DNA of 64,000 bases from Bradyrhizobium sp. JYMT SZCCT0428 (GTDB taxonomy: Bacteria; Pseudomonadota; Alphaproteobacteria; Rhizobiales; Xanthobacteraceae). Where the stretch lies: assembly GCF_018131075.1 (NCBI RefSeq), contig NZ_JAFCLS010000006.1, positions 1 to 64,000 of the forward strand, read 5' to 3'. Below are positions 1-8,633 of the stretch, in pieces. Made by a program: the position numbers and the translations under genes. Positions within the stretch are counted from its first letter, which is position 1. Each line of letters begins with the position of its first letter. The notes under the pieces are model-generated. The model was not told the DNA's origin. It searched no databases and saw nothing but the letters and a program-made list of their open reading frames with translations.

Positions 1-365
1 AGAGGGCGCAGGGAAGACCGGGTGCGCGCTGCACCCGCGGTCCCGTGTGCGGTTTGCACTAAGTAGGCTGCACACGAGCATACAGGGCAGCGGAGAACAC
101 CCGGCCTTCCCTGCGCAGTGGCTTTACGGCTTATGCCGTGATCTCCCCGGAGACGAGTTCTTGGTTGACTCCGTCACCGCCGTTTCCGCTTGCGCTTCTC
201 CGACAGCTTGACGCCTGCAACGGGCGCCAGGACCACACGGTTTTGCCGTACGCTTAGTCCACGCCATCGTCTCAGCGTAAACCAGCGTCCACCGCAACCC
301 GTCCAACGTCCGTGACGACGGCCGACGCCCTCTGAGTGGGACGGGATGGGCAAACACATACTCCT
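1..365. repeat. Bradyrhizobium-type long intergenic repeat (probable)
   Basis: This stretch has GC-rich, non-protein-like sequence, and the short open frames in it (for example 124-357 minus) look like the spurious proteins that such repeats give. I recall closely similar DNA, including the 'accaggaccacacggttttgccgt' type core near 226-250, from many intergenic regions of Bradyrhizobium and Rhodopseudomonas genomes; that is memory, not a search. It starts at the window edge, so its left end is unknown. From 366 to 655 I see no gene. Confidence 0.45.
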
Positions 366-655
366 GATTTTATCTTCTGGTAAACAGAAATATTTTCATT
401 TCGGGGCTTGACACGATTTCCGGAAAACAGAATTGATTTGCCCGTCGGGTTGTTTTGTCGCGCCTCGGCTTGCAGATTGCTATTGCGCTCGCCTCGACGC
501 AGTTCTCAAGGCGCAGGCAGATTGCAGGTGAATCAAGCCATCACCCGGCGTCTGCTTTACCCTGGACGACGGACGCAATTCAGGCGTGGCGTGAGGCCCG
601 CAAAGTGCCAAAAGCAGCCTCAGCGCTGACAGCGACTTCCTGCCGGTAGCGCCGG

Positions 656-1000
656 TTATTGCTCAAGCGATTTGAGGAAGCTGATGAAGTCACCAACTTG
701 CCCAGGATCCAACCTGAACTCGGGCATACTCGGATGGCCCGTGGAAAGCCCTTCGCCAAGCGCTTCTTCAAGCGATTCGACAGGATACTGTAGATGGAGA
801 GTTCGAAACGGCGGGGCAATGGCTAAGGAACTCGGGGTAAACTTATCGATGGAATGGCAATGCGAACAGTTGGCTTGTGCAAACGCCTTGCCCGCCGCGA
901 CGTTGGGTTCGGCGCTGCATAAGGTTGCGTTGATCAACACGCTCAATGCGATAGCAACCGGTGCTGCGACACTCACCTTAAGTTGGTGTAAGCAAATCAA
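656..1000 (-). CDS. small secreted c-type cytochrome
   Basis: A 114-residue protein with a signal peptide (hydrophobic VSVAAPVAIALSVLINA, cleavage near CSAE) and one CxxCH heme site (CSHCH), with a later Met in HPSMPEF that could be the sixth heme ligand. It should be a periplasmic mono-heme electron carrier. The start chosen is TTG at 1000, preceded by GGGAG seven bases upstream; a TTG at 1063 gives an unlikely longer leader. It follows the copper nitrite reductase and a small protein on the same strand, so it may donate electrons to that enzyme or be co-expressed with it. The partner is inferred from position only. Confidence 0.75.
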   Translation of the reverse strand: MICLHQLKVSVAAPVAIALSVLINATLCSAEPNVAAGKAFAQANCSHCHSIDKFTPSSLAIAPPFRTLHLQYPVESLEEALGEGLSTGHPSMPEFRLDPGQVGDFISFLKSLEQ

Positions 1001-1066
1001 GTAAGCGCTCCCGGCCAACGTGTTTGTTATGCCCGTCAAGAGACCGCCGTGACGGCCTTTCAAGTG

Positions 1067-1276
1067 TCAGGCTAACTGCGTTGGCTTTGCTGGATGAGCC
1101 GTCTTCGGATGGTGGTCGTGCAGGTACGAAGCCAAATGTCTTCCCACTATGATATCTCCGGCCATAGCAGTTTCGAAAAGGCTCTCCTGTACGTCGCGAG
1201 GGAACTCGGGCCACAATGCAAGTGCGGCCTTGCCCAACAAGCGTTCGAATTCGAGAGTTGAGTTAGCTATCATCAT
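1067..1276 (-). CDS. conserved small hypothetical protein
   Basis: A 69-residue protein starting at the double ATG at 1276/1273, with GACGAG a few bases upstream. It is rich in Leu, Ala and His, ends in a His/Pro/Lys-rich tail (HDHHPKTAHPAKPT), and has no signal peptide or membrane segment. It lies 40 bases after the nitrite reductase stop and just before the small cytochrome c, so the three probably form one transcript. Similar short proteins occur in Bradyrhizobium as far as I recall, but I know no function for them. Confidence 0.6.
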   Translation of the reverse strand: MMIANSTLEFERLLGKAALALWPEFPRDVQESLFETAMAGDIIVGRHLASYLHDHHPKTAHPAKPTQLA

Positions 1277-1316
1277 TAGACTCGTCGGTTGCCTCGAGTT
1301 CCGCAGCCCATCAGCA

Positions 1317-3397
1317 TCAATGGCCCGTCCCAGGCTCGACTTTGCCGTCGAAAATTTCCGGATTGGGTGGCCCTTCAACATGCAACATGCCGACCAGGCC
1401 GCGCTCGGCGCGCGACAGGGCATGATCAACCAGCATATAGTTGCCGGGAACCTCGACCTTGAATTCCGTGATGACTGCACCACCCGCTGGAACGGTGACG
1501 GTCTGCACGCCACGCAATGGCTCGCTCAGCAAGCCGCCGAGATTGTAGACTCGGTCGAAAATTTCACCGATGACGTGGAAGGAGGACGTGTAGTTGGGTC
1601 CGCCGACGCCGAAATAGATTCGAACGGTTTCACCGACCTTGGCCTCCAGCGGATGCAATTTTGAAAGCGCCCCCACCGAACCGTTGAAAACGAAATATTC
1701 CGGCCGCTCGTTCAGCAATTTTTCAACACTGAATTCCTGACTGCCGCGATGGCCGAACGGCGCCTCAGTATAGATCTCGCCCTGCATAACGTAGAACTCG
1801 CGATCCACCGCCGGCAGTCCGCCTTCGGGCTCGACCAGCATGAGACCATACATCCCGTTGGCGATATGATGGGCCACCATTGGCGTGGCGCAGTGGTAGA
1901 CATACAGTCCCGGAATAAGCGCTTTGAATTTGAATGATTTCTCCGCCCCGGGGTCGACTTGTGTGGAAGCGGCTCCGCCCCCGGGTCCGGTGGTCGCATG
2001 GAAGTCGACCGAATGAACCATCGTACTGTCAGCGGAATTCTTGACGCGCACATCCACGGTGTCTCCGACGCGAACGCGCAGCATCGGCCCGGGAACGCGG
2101 CTGTTGAACGTCCAATAGCCGAACGTAGTACCTTCCGCGAGGCGGCCTTCGAGTTCGACTGCATTGAGTTCGACTTGCACTGTCTGCGGCGGACGTTGGC
2201 CGACCGGCGGTGGAACCTCGGTCGATTTCCTCGAGATGTCGGCTTCGACCAGCACCTGATCGGGCAGACGCGGCGTGACGACGAGTTGTCCGCGCATGCC
2301 CGCCAACTCGTGACCTGGAACGCTACACAGGTAGGTGAAATCTCCGGCGCGCGTGGCGCGGAACGCGAACGCTGTGCTTGCGCCAGGGCTAAATATACGT
2401 GACGACCTTGCATTTTGTTCCGGAAATACGATGTCGTGCTCGGCACCTTCTCCGTTGATCAGGATGATCTGCACCGTCTGTCCCTCCGCGGCTGAAAGAA
2501 GCGGATTGACTTGTCCGTCGATGGTGCCGCCGACGCCAAGATAGACCATCCGTCCTTCTGCAATGCCGGTACGCAGTGTGTAGCGGGCCTCCGGCAAATA
2601 AACAGAAGCGCGCTGTTCGCCCGGGGCCGACGGTTGCGCCGGCGCAGCCGCCGGCGAGGGCGAACGCTGCGCAACAGCCGGCGCGCCGGCCGGAGACGCG
2701 GCCGCAACCAGATAGGCGATCACATCCTTGCGCTCGTTCACGGTCTTCAATCCCGCGAACGGCATTTTGTTCTGCGGAACCAGCTTTGATGGATTAAGCA
2801 GATAGGCGTCGAGTGTCGCTGCGTCCCAAATCAAATTGGCAGCCTTCATCGCAGGCGAATAATTGTAGTTGGGCACCTCGCCGGACTTCTTGCCAATGAT
2901 GCCGGCGAGGCTCGGGCCAAGGGCGTTCTTGCCGACCTCCAGCGAGTGGCAGGCTTGGCATTTTCTGTAGACCTGGCGGCCTGTCGCCGCATCGCCGTCG
3001 ACGGCTGTCCCGCCAGCCAGTGTTGGAGGTGGCGCGGGAGTAACGGGTTGCGTCGGAGGAGCGTTCGTCGCAGCAGCCGTGAGCGCGGGAGCGCTCGACG
3101 GCTGCGTTGGTGCGTGGCCATGCATCTGGTGTGCCGTCGGTCCGGACGACGCCGGGGGCGGCTTGGCGTCGCCGGGTCCGCTGGTGCCGCGGCCGAACTT
3201 TGTGGCGCCGCCACGGAATTCCTGGAAGCAACTGAAGACGCCTGCGGCTGAGAACTGGCGGCAGTGGGCGCGACCGCCAGCGATTCCGGCGGTGTTGATG
3301 AGAAGGAAGCTGCGTACAAGATTCCCACAAGAGCAATACAAAGCGCGGTTATAAGGATGGACCATTCGCGGAGTTTCGCAAGTATCGTTGCCTGCAT
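1317..3397 (-). CDS. nirK: trimodular copper nitrite reductase: heme c, cupredoxin and NirK (one frameshift)
   Basis: This reduces nitrite to nitric oxide in the periplasm. From ATG 3397 (GGAGG eight bases upstream) the N-terminus is a signal anchor (LITALCIALVGILYAA) and an Ala/Pro linker. A +1 base is then needed, most simply in the G5 run at 3154-3158, to enter the frame of the rest (open from 3365). That frame holds a heme c domain (CQACH near 2946-2960, Met in NKMPFAG), a cupredoxin with type-1 ligands His, Cys, His, Met (EHDIVF; CSVPGHELAGM), and an AniA-like NirK core. The core keeps all copper ligands: HSVDFH, YHCATP, HHIANGM and SSFHVIG, plus the catalytic Asp and His (KLHPL). With one added base the length is 693 residues. 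Fused heme-cupredoxin-NirK proteins are known. The frameshift may be an error, phase variation or decay. Confidence 0.8.
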
Positions 3398-3927
3398 ATG
3401 CGACCTCCGCTCTGAGCTAAAGATGAGAAAACCCGGTCCAACAACACTTCGGAACGACTCTCCTTTCGACCTCAACGAGAGCGGCGAGGCGCTCAATACC
3501 GGTCAAGAAAATTAGATGAGGGGCACAAAGGATTCCCTGAGCGGGAACATTGCTTACTCACTGTTATCAACGCCGTGCGACTGGGACGGTGATGGAAGCA
3601 GCATGCGCTTCCGAATCCGATTTGGCTGGTCAGTATTGACCACTATTCAAAATTCTACACCCCAGGGGAAATGGTCCAACTCGGGAGAATGGAGGTCATC
3701 ATATCGAGGCACGGCGTCGGCGGTCGGATCATTTCTTCCCTAACAACCTCAGCCAAAACTGGAAAAATTTGCGGGTCTTCAATATGTCCGTTCTGGGGCA
3801 TCTGCGGACGTGAGCGTCTGCGTCGGCGACTTCCGATTTGCCCCCAAAAGCAGACATCACGACCTTTGCCCGGATTCCTGCTTTGCTCCCAAGACCGGCT
3901 CGAGGAGATGGCGGAGGCGTTGTCCGT
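3398..3927. other. 530-base gap upstream of nirK
   Basis: This holds the nirK promoter side (3398-3500) and no convincing gene; the short frames here lack ribosome sites and protein-like composition. A TTGA-N7-TCAA sequence at 3636-3650 resembles an FNR/FixK box but has the wrong spacing. I see no terminator. Confidence 0.5.
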
Positions 3928-4665
3928 CTAGCTTGCGCCCGAGCCGGGCGCAGGACTGAGCGGAGCGCCCCCTACCGAAAAGGGGCCGGCAGGCTTGGGA
4001 AGTGGAGGAAGAACTGGCGGGAGTACTGGAGGGAGTACTTTTCGCGACGCCTGGATGACGCGCGTCCGAGGATTTGGACGTGGGATGCTGGAAGTCGTGA
4101 GCGCTGGGATGCTGGAAGTCGTCAGCGGCGCCGCCTGATTCTGCAGAGAACTCACCTGCGCCGTCAGCAACGAGAGTTGACGGGTTATTCTTTTCAAATC
4201 CGCCTGTTGGGCTGCGGAGCTCTGCATGAGCGACATCATCACATCGGCGTTTTGCTCCTGCGACGTCTGAATGTCCCGCAGTCCCGCCCTGACAACCGGA
4301 TCCGGTACGAGGACTGGGGCCGGGGTCGGCGGAGGAGGCGCAGCGACGCGTTTGAAATTTGGCGGGGAGAAGCGGCTGAAATCCGGCAAGGCGAACCGGT
4401 CGACGCTCGGCAAAGAGAACTGATTGAAATCCGGCAGGGAGAGGCCGCGGAAACTCGGCAAGGAATTGGCGGTGGCGGCACCCATGATGGCCAGGGCAGC
4501 CAGGGACACCGCTATCACCGGCGCCCGGTTTGAGGCCATCTGCGGTGGCGCCTCGGGCTGTTTGCCCCCTTGCGTTTCCCTGCCCGGTGCTTCGGTCAAC
4601 CTGCGTTCCCTACGTCTCAGCCCAGTCGCGAGATTCTTCCCATCGCCGGTCAGCAAAAGAGCCAT
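3928..4665 (-). CDS. proline-rich single-pass membrane protein, unknown function
   Basis: A 245-residue protein with a basic N-terminus, one membrane segment (VIAVSLAALAIMGAATA, about residues 49-65), then a repeated LP-x-F pattern (LPSF, LPDF, FSLPS, FALPDF), a Pro-rich stretch, a heptad-like Leu/Gln segment (about residues 145-185) and a Pro-rich tail. Short internal duplications are visible (LTTSSIPALTTSSIP; PPVLPPVLPPLP). The start is uncertain: ATG 4665 gives a long cytosolic arm, while ATG 4539 has GAGGCG upstream and puts the membrane segment at the N-terminus. The pattern suggests an inner-membrane anchored periplasmic coiled coil. I do not recognise a family. Confidence 0.5.
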   Translation of the reverse strand: MALLLTGDGKNLATGLRRRERRLTEAPGRETQGGKQPEAPPQMASNRAPVIAVSLAALAIMGAATANSLPSFRGLSLPDFNQFSLPSVDRFALPDFSRFSPPNFKRVAAPPPPTPAPVLVPDPVVRAGLRDIQTSQEQNADVMMSLMQSSAAQQADLKRITRQLSLLTAQVSSLQNQAAPLTTSSIPALTTSSIPRPNPRTRVIQASRKVLPPVLPPVLPPLPKPAGPFSVGGAPLSPAPGSGAS

Positions 4666-4833
4666 CGTGGTGACAAACCAGCAATGGCTCGTGCGCGCTT
4701 GCCCACCTGAATTCGGCTCAAATCATGGGCTCGTATGGTTAATGTTCAGTTATTCAGAGACCAGCCGACCTCGATGAGCGTCCGGGCCAGGTCGCAAGCG
4801 TCATCGGTGAACAGGCTTGTGGTCCCGCCATCG

Positions 4834-6765
4834 TCAGTTCGGCTTTGTGCCCTCGGCCGCCGCCGGTGCCGCCGGCCTTGGGCCGCCGCCGGTGATCCGC
4901 TCGATCACCGAGCGCACGGCGTCGCGGGTCTTGCGATCCTTTACCGCATCCAGCAGCGGGGCAGCACCCGGCGAGCGGCGGATCAGGCTTTCGGGATCGG
5001 GGAACACCAATGGATCATCCCACGGTCCCTGCACCACGAACGGCAGGTCGAAGCCGGGCGGCGCGTTGGGGGCCGCGGTCAGGCTGGCGACGCCCTTCAG
5101 ATCGTATTCGCGCGCCGGCACCGAGGCGGTGCCGGTCAGCGTGAGACGCGTCGTGGGACCCTCGACGCGGACGTCTTCGGCGGTCGCGATGCCGTCGTTG
5201 AACTTTACCGCCACGTTGAGCGTATCGAACGGCGTCGAGCCGTTGCGGAAATTGCCGCTGCCGGACAGCGGCCGCCGTTCCAGCCGCTTCAACAGCTGCT
5301 CGACATTGAAGCCCGCGATCGCGCCGTCACGGCCGGTCAGGGTCGCGGTGCCGTCGAGCGAGGTGACGAGCCCGAACGGGCTGGAGCCCGAGGCCACCAG
5401 CGAGACATTGAGATTGCCACGGCCGGAGAGCTTGTTGATACCGAACAATTCGGATGCGCAGGCGTGCAGGTCGACATCGGTGAACTGGAACTGGGCCTTG
5501 ACGTCGGCGATCGCGTCCGAGCGCGCGACGCCGAACGTGCCCTTGGCGATGCCGCCATACATCTGCGCCTCGGCGACCGAGAGCGCGAGCGCGCCGCCGC
5601 GCAGATTGGCGCCGAAGGCGGTGCGGCCGAGCTTGGTCGAGCCGACCGTCACCCTGGCGGCCGACAGCCGCATGTCGAGATCGGTGGTCGACAATGAGTT
5701 CAGGTCGAACAATTGCCGATTCCAGTCACGCGCGCCGCTCGCCAGCAGTCGGAAGGTCGAGATGTAGGGCGTGAAATCCAGTGCCCCGGCGGCCAGCGTT
5801 GCCTGCAGCGTCTGCCGGCCGTTATTGGCAAAGGTCATCACGCCTTCGGCGACGTTGCCGTCGAGTTCGACATTCACATTGGTCAGCGCAACGGAACCGC
5901 CGACCACATTGGCGCGGGCCTTCAGCGCGAAGCGGCCGAAGCCGCCGCCGGGCGGCGACTGTCCCATCCAGCGCAACGCGTTGCGCAGCGACGGGCTGTC
6001 GATCGTCACCGTGCCTTCCATCATCAGGCTGGTGCGGTTGGCGAGCGCGCCATCGAAGGCCAGTTTCAGCGGCGCGCTGACCAGCCGCGCCTTCACGCCG
6101 GAGCGGTCGCCCGACAGCAGCGCGACGAAATCGCTGGCGCTGACCGAGCCGTCGACGCGCTCGCCGCGCCAGTCGAACTGCCCGGTGGCGGCGAACGACC
6201 GCGAGATCGACGGCCAGGCCAGCGACAGGTCGATATCGCTTAGCGCCTCGGAGACCTGGCTGGTGGCGTCTTCATAGTTGAGCACGCCGTCCTGGATCCG
6301 GATCTCGGAGAACGACACCTGATTCTCGGCGCCCGGCTTCATGGCGCGCGCGATGGTCTCGACGAACGGCGTCCAGTTGCTCTCGCCATTGCCGTCCCTG
6401 ACGACGCGGATATGCGGCCGCAGCATCATGACGTCGGCGATCTCGAACCGTCGCAGCAACAGCGGCAGCAAGCGCAGATTCGCCGTCAGCACGTCGACCT
6501 GCAGCGCGGGGTCGACGGTGGCGCCGCCCTTCAGCCTGACATTGTGAAACGAGACATAGCTGCCGGGAAATACCGAGACGTCGATCGCACCCGAGACGAC
6601 CAGATCGAGCCCGGTGACGGCGCGAATCTGCGCCTCGACCGCCTGGCGCAGCGCGTCCCGGTTGAGGAACCAGGAGGTCCCGATCAGGCCGATCAAAGCC
6701 AAGCCGAGAAACGCCGCAATCGGCATCCCCAGGCGCTTCATTCCTTGGGCCATCGTCAAAGACAT
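4834..6765 (-). CDS. AsmA-family envelope protein
   Basis: A 643-residue protein with an N-terminal membrane helix (LGMPIAAFLGLALIGLIGTSWF) followed directly by the AsmA-type start of the periplasmic domain (RDALRQAVEAQIRAVTGLDLVVSG, with SVFPGSYVSFHNVRLKGG). The rest is the repetitive beta-strand pattern of this family with AsmA C-terminal repeats (SGRGNLNVSLVASGSSPFGLVTSLDGTATLTGRDG). AsmA proteins are inner-membrane anchored and span the periplasm; relatives move phospholipid to the outer membrane. ATG 6765 is preferred over 6840 because it places the helix close to the N-terminus. It is divergent from scoA and stands alone. Confidence 0.85.
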   Translation of the reverse strand: MSLTMAQGMKRLGMPIAAFLGLALIGLIGTSWFLNRDALRQAVEAQIRAVTGLDLVVSGAIDVSVFPGSYVSFHNVRLKGGATVDPALQVDVLTANLRLLPLLLRRFEIADVMMLRPHIRVVRDGNGESNWTPFVETIARAMKPGAENQVSFSEIRIQDGVLNYEDATSQVSEALSDIDLSLAWPSISRSFAATGQFDWRGERVDGSVSASDFVALLSGDRSGVKARLVSAPLKLAFDGALANRTSLMMEGTVTIDSPSLRNALRWMGQSPPGGGFGRFALKARANVVGGSVALTNVNVELDGNVAEGVMTFANNGRQTLQATLAAGALDFTPYISTFRLLASGARDWNRQLFDLNSLSTTDLDMRLSAARVTVGSTKLGRTAFGANLRGGALALSVAEAQMYGGIAKGTFGVARSDAIADVKAQFQFTDVDLHACASELFGINKLSGRGNLNVSLVASGSSPFGLVTSLDGTATLTGRDGAIAGFNVEQLLKRLERRPLSGSGNFRNGSTPFDTLNVAVKFNDGIATAEDVRVEGPTTRLTLTGTASVPAREYDLKGVASLTAAPNAPPGFDLPFVVQGPWDDPLVFPDPESLIRRSPGAAPLLDAVKDRKTRDAVRSVIERITGGGPRPAAPAAAEGTKPN

Positions 6766-7002
6766 ATCCAGGTCGGGTTGAGGTCGAGGGTTTGGTTGTC
6801 CGGGGCGGCCGCGCCTAGCTTTCAGCCCTTGCCAACCCACACAACCTGAAGGGTTTTCTTGACGCTTTCAAGGCCATCCTGGCGTTGTGAACCGCGGCCG
6901 ATGGTCCAAAAGGGCGCGCATTGACGCAGTGCGAAGATTTCGCCTAATAATCCTTAAGATTATGCCGGCCTTAAGCCGTTTCCTCCATCAGGTCAGACAT
7001 CC

Positions 7003-7710
7003 ATGAACAAGGTTTACCCCGACGCCAAATCGGCACTCGATGGCGTTCTCAAGGACGGCATGATGATCATGTCGGGTGGTTTCGGTCTTTGCGGTATCGC
7101 CGAGACCCTGTCGGACGCGATCCGCGAATCCGGCGTCAAGAACCTCACCGTCATCTCCAACAATGCCGGGGTCGACGGCATCGGGCTGAGCCGGCTTCTG
7201 GAAACCCGGCAGATCAAGAAGATGATCTCGTCCTATGTCGGCGAGAACAAGCTGTTCGCCCAGCAATACCTCGCCGGCGAACTGGAACTCGAATTCAATC
7301 CGCAGGGCACGCTGGCCGAGCGCATCCGCGCCGGCGGCGCCGGTATCCCGGCCTTCTTCACCAAGACCGGCGTCGGCACCCTGATCGCCGAAGGCAAGGA
7401 AGTGAAGGAATTCGACGGCGAGAAATACATCATGGAGCGCGGCCTGTTCGCCGACCTCGCCATCGTCCACGCCTGGAAGGGCGATACCGCCGGGAACCTG
7501 GTCTATCGCAAGACCGCGCGCAATTTTAACCCGATGATGGCAACCGCTGCCAAGATCACCATCGCCGAGGTCGAGCACCTGGTGCCGGCCGGCGAGATCG
7601 ACCCCGATCACATCCACACGCCCGGCATTTTCGTCAAACGCATCATCGACGTCGGCACCGGCAAGAAGCGGATCGAGTTCCGCAACACCCGTCCGCGCCC
7701 CGCGGCGTAA
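7003..7710 (+). CDS. scoA: succinyl-CoA:3-ketoacid CoA-transferase subunit A
   Basis: The alpha subunit (235 residues) of the enzyme that moves CoA from succinyl-CoA to acetoacetate, a step in using ketone bodies and degraded polyhydroxybutyrate. The Gly-rich MSGGFGLCGIAETL and SNNAGVDGIGL segments and the RKTARNFNP region are typical of CoA-transferase family I subunit A, and the length is right. scoB starts 78 bases downstream, with a palindromic repeat in the gap. The enzyme fits the two phasin genes at 18-19 kb, which suggest PHB storage. Confidence 0.93.
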   Translation: MNKVYPDAKSALDGVLKDGMMIMSGGFGLCGIAETLSDAIRESGVKNLTVISNNAGVDGIGLSRLLETRQIKKMISSYVGENKLFAQQYLAGELELEFNPQGTLAERIRAGGAGIPAFFTKTGVGTLIAEGKEVKEFDGEKYIMERGLFADLAIVHAWKGDTAGNLVYRKTARNFNPMMATAAKITIAEVEHLVPAGEIDPDHIHTPGIFVKRIIDVGTGKKRIEFRNTRPRPAA

Positions 7711-7720
7711 CCAAATTACA

Positions 7721-7774
7721 GCGCATGATCCGGAAAGTGGATACCGGTTTTCCGACAAGATCATGCGCCAACAA
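7721..7774. repeat. palindromic repeat, family R, between scoA and scoB
   Basis: A perfect ten-base outer stem GCGCATGATC/GATCATGCGC encloses GGAAAGTGG-ATA-CCGGTTTTCC, and the element ends in CAACAA. It sits inside the scoAB operon, so its transcript would fold between the two genes and could set the ratio or stability of the halves. Relatives in this window are at 18661, 24664, 44654 and 45454. Confidence 0.75.
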
Positions 7775-7788
7775 TAGTGGAGAGCCCC

Positions 7789-8439
7789 ATGGCCTGGACC
7801 CGTGAACAGATGGCCGCTCGTGCCGCGAAAGAGTTGCGCGACGGTTATTACGTCAATCTCGGCATCGGCATTCCGACGCTGGTCTCGAACTACATCCCCG
7901 ACGGTATCGACGTCAGCCTGCAGAGCGAGAACGGCATGCTCGGCATGGGCCCGTTCCCCTATGAGGGCGAGGAAGACGCCGATCTGATCAACGCCGGCAA
8001 GCAGACGGTCAGCGAACTGCCGTCCACCAGCTATTTTTCCTCAGCCGAATCCTTCGGCATGGTGCGCGGCGGGCATATCGATCTGTCGATCCTCGGCGCA
8101 ATGCAGGTGGCGCAGAACGGCGACCTCGCCAACTGGATGATCCCGGGCAAGATGGTCAAGGGCATGGGCGGCGCGATGGACCTCGTCGCCGGCGTCAAGC
8201 GCGTCGTCGTGGTGATGGAGCATTCCGCCAAGGACGGCCCGAAACTGCTGAAGACCTGCAACCTGCCGCTGACCGGCGAGAAGGTCGTCGACATGGTGGT
8301 GACGGATCTGGCTGTCTTCACCATCGACAAGCACGGCAAGGACGGCATGGCGCTGATCGAACTCGCCGACGGCGTCACGCTGGACGAGGTCAAGGCCAAG
8401 ACCGAAGCCGAATTCCGCGTCGCGCTAAAGAACGCGTAA
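7789..8439 (+). CDS. scoB: succinyl-CoA:3-ketoacid CoA-transferase subunit B
   Basis: The beta subunit (216 residues) carries the active-site glutamate in [10 protein letters not shown], to which CoA becomes thioester-linked during transfer. The Gly-rich [13 protein letters not shown] start and the [19 protein letters not shown] segment are typical of the family. ATG 7789 has GGAGAG five bases upstream, so it is preferred over GTG 7777. It forms the complete enzyme with scoA. A diverged palindromic repeat follows it. Confidence 0.94.
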   Translation: MAWTREQMAARAAKELRDGYYVNLGIGIPTLVSNYIPDGIDVSLQSENGMLGMGPFPYEGEEDADLINAGKQTVSELPSTSYFSSAESFGMVRGGHIDLSILGAMQVAQNGDLANWMIPGKMVKGMGGAMDLVAGVKRVVVVMEHSAKDGPKLLKTCNLPLTGEKVVDMVVTDLAVFTIDKHGKDGMALIELADGVTLDEVKAKTEAEFRVALKNA

Positions 8440-8458
8440 GGCGCGACGCGCGCATTAT

Positions 8459-8620
8459 CGTCGTCCCTGCGAACGCTCAGTTGCGCAATTGCGCATCGGG
8501 GGACCCATACGCCGCGGCCTCTCGTTAGAGTGCTGAAGTCGAGACCTTCTTCAAGCAATAGATGACCGGGATTATGGGTCCAGGATCGGCGCTCGCTGTG
8601 CTCGCTTGTCCGGGACGACG
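8459..8620. repeat. long inverted intergenic repeat, family P (diverged copy)
   Basis: The ends (CGTCGTCCCTGCGAACGC and GTCCGGGACGACG) and the internal GGGACCCATA and ATGGGTC boxes match the two better copies at 46051 and 51694, but the middle is rearranged. It fills the space between the convergent scoB and the iron permease gene and holds no protein gene. Confidence 0.6.
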
Positions 8621-8633
8621 GGTGTTGTTTGCT

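Noticed and set aside
124..357. Open frame on the minus strand near the left edge.
   Set aside because: The sequence looks like a repeated element, the frame has no ribosome site, and its composition is Arg/Pro rich as in other spurious frames of this repeat.
3636..3650. TTGA-N7-TCAA upstream of nirK as an FNR/FixK/NnrR site.
   Set aside because: The usual spacing is six, and it is about 240 bases from the start codon.
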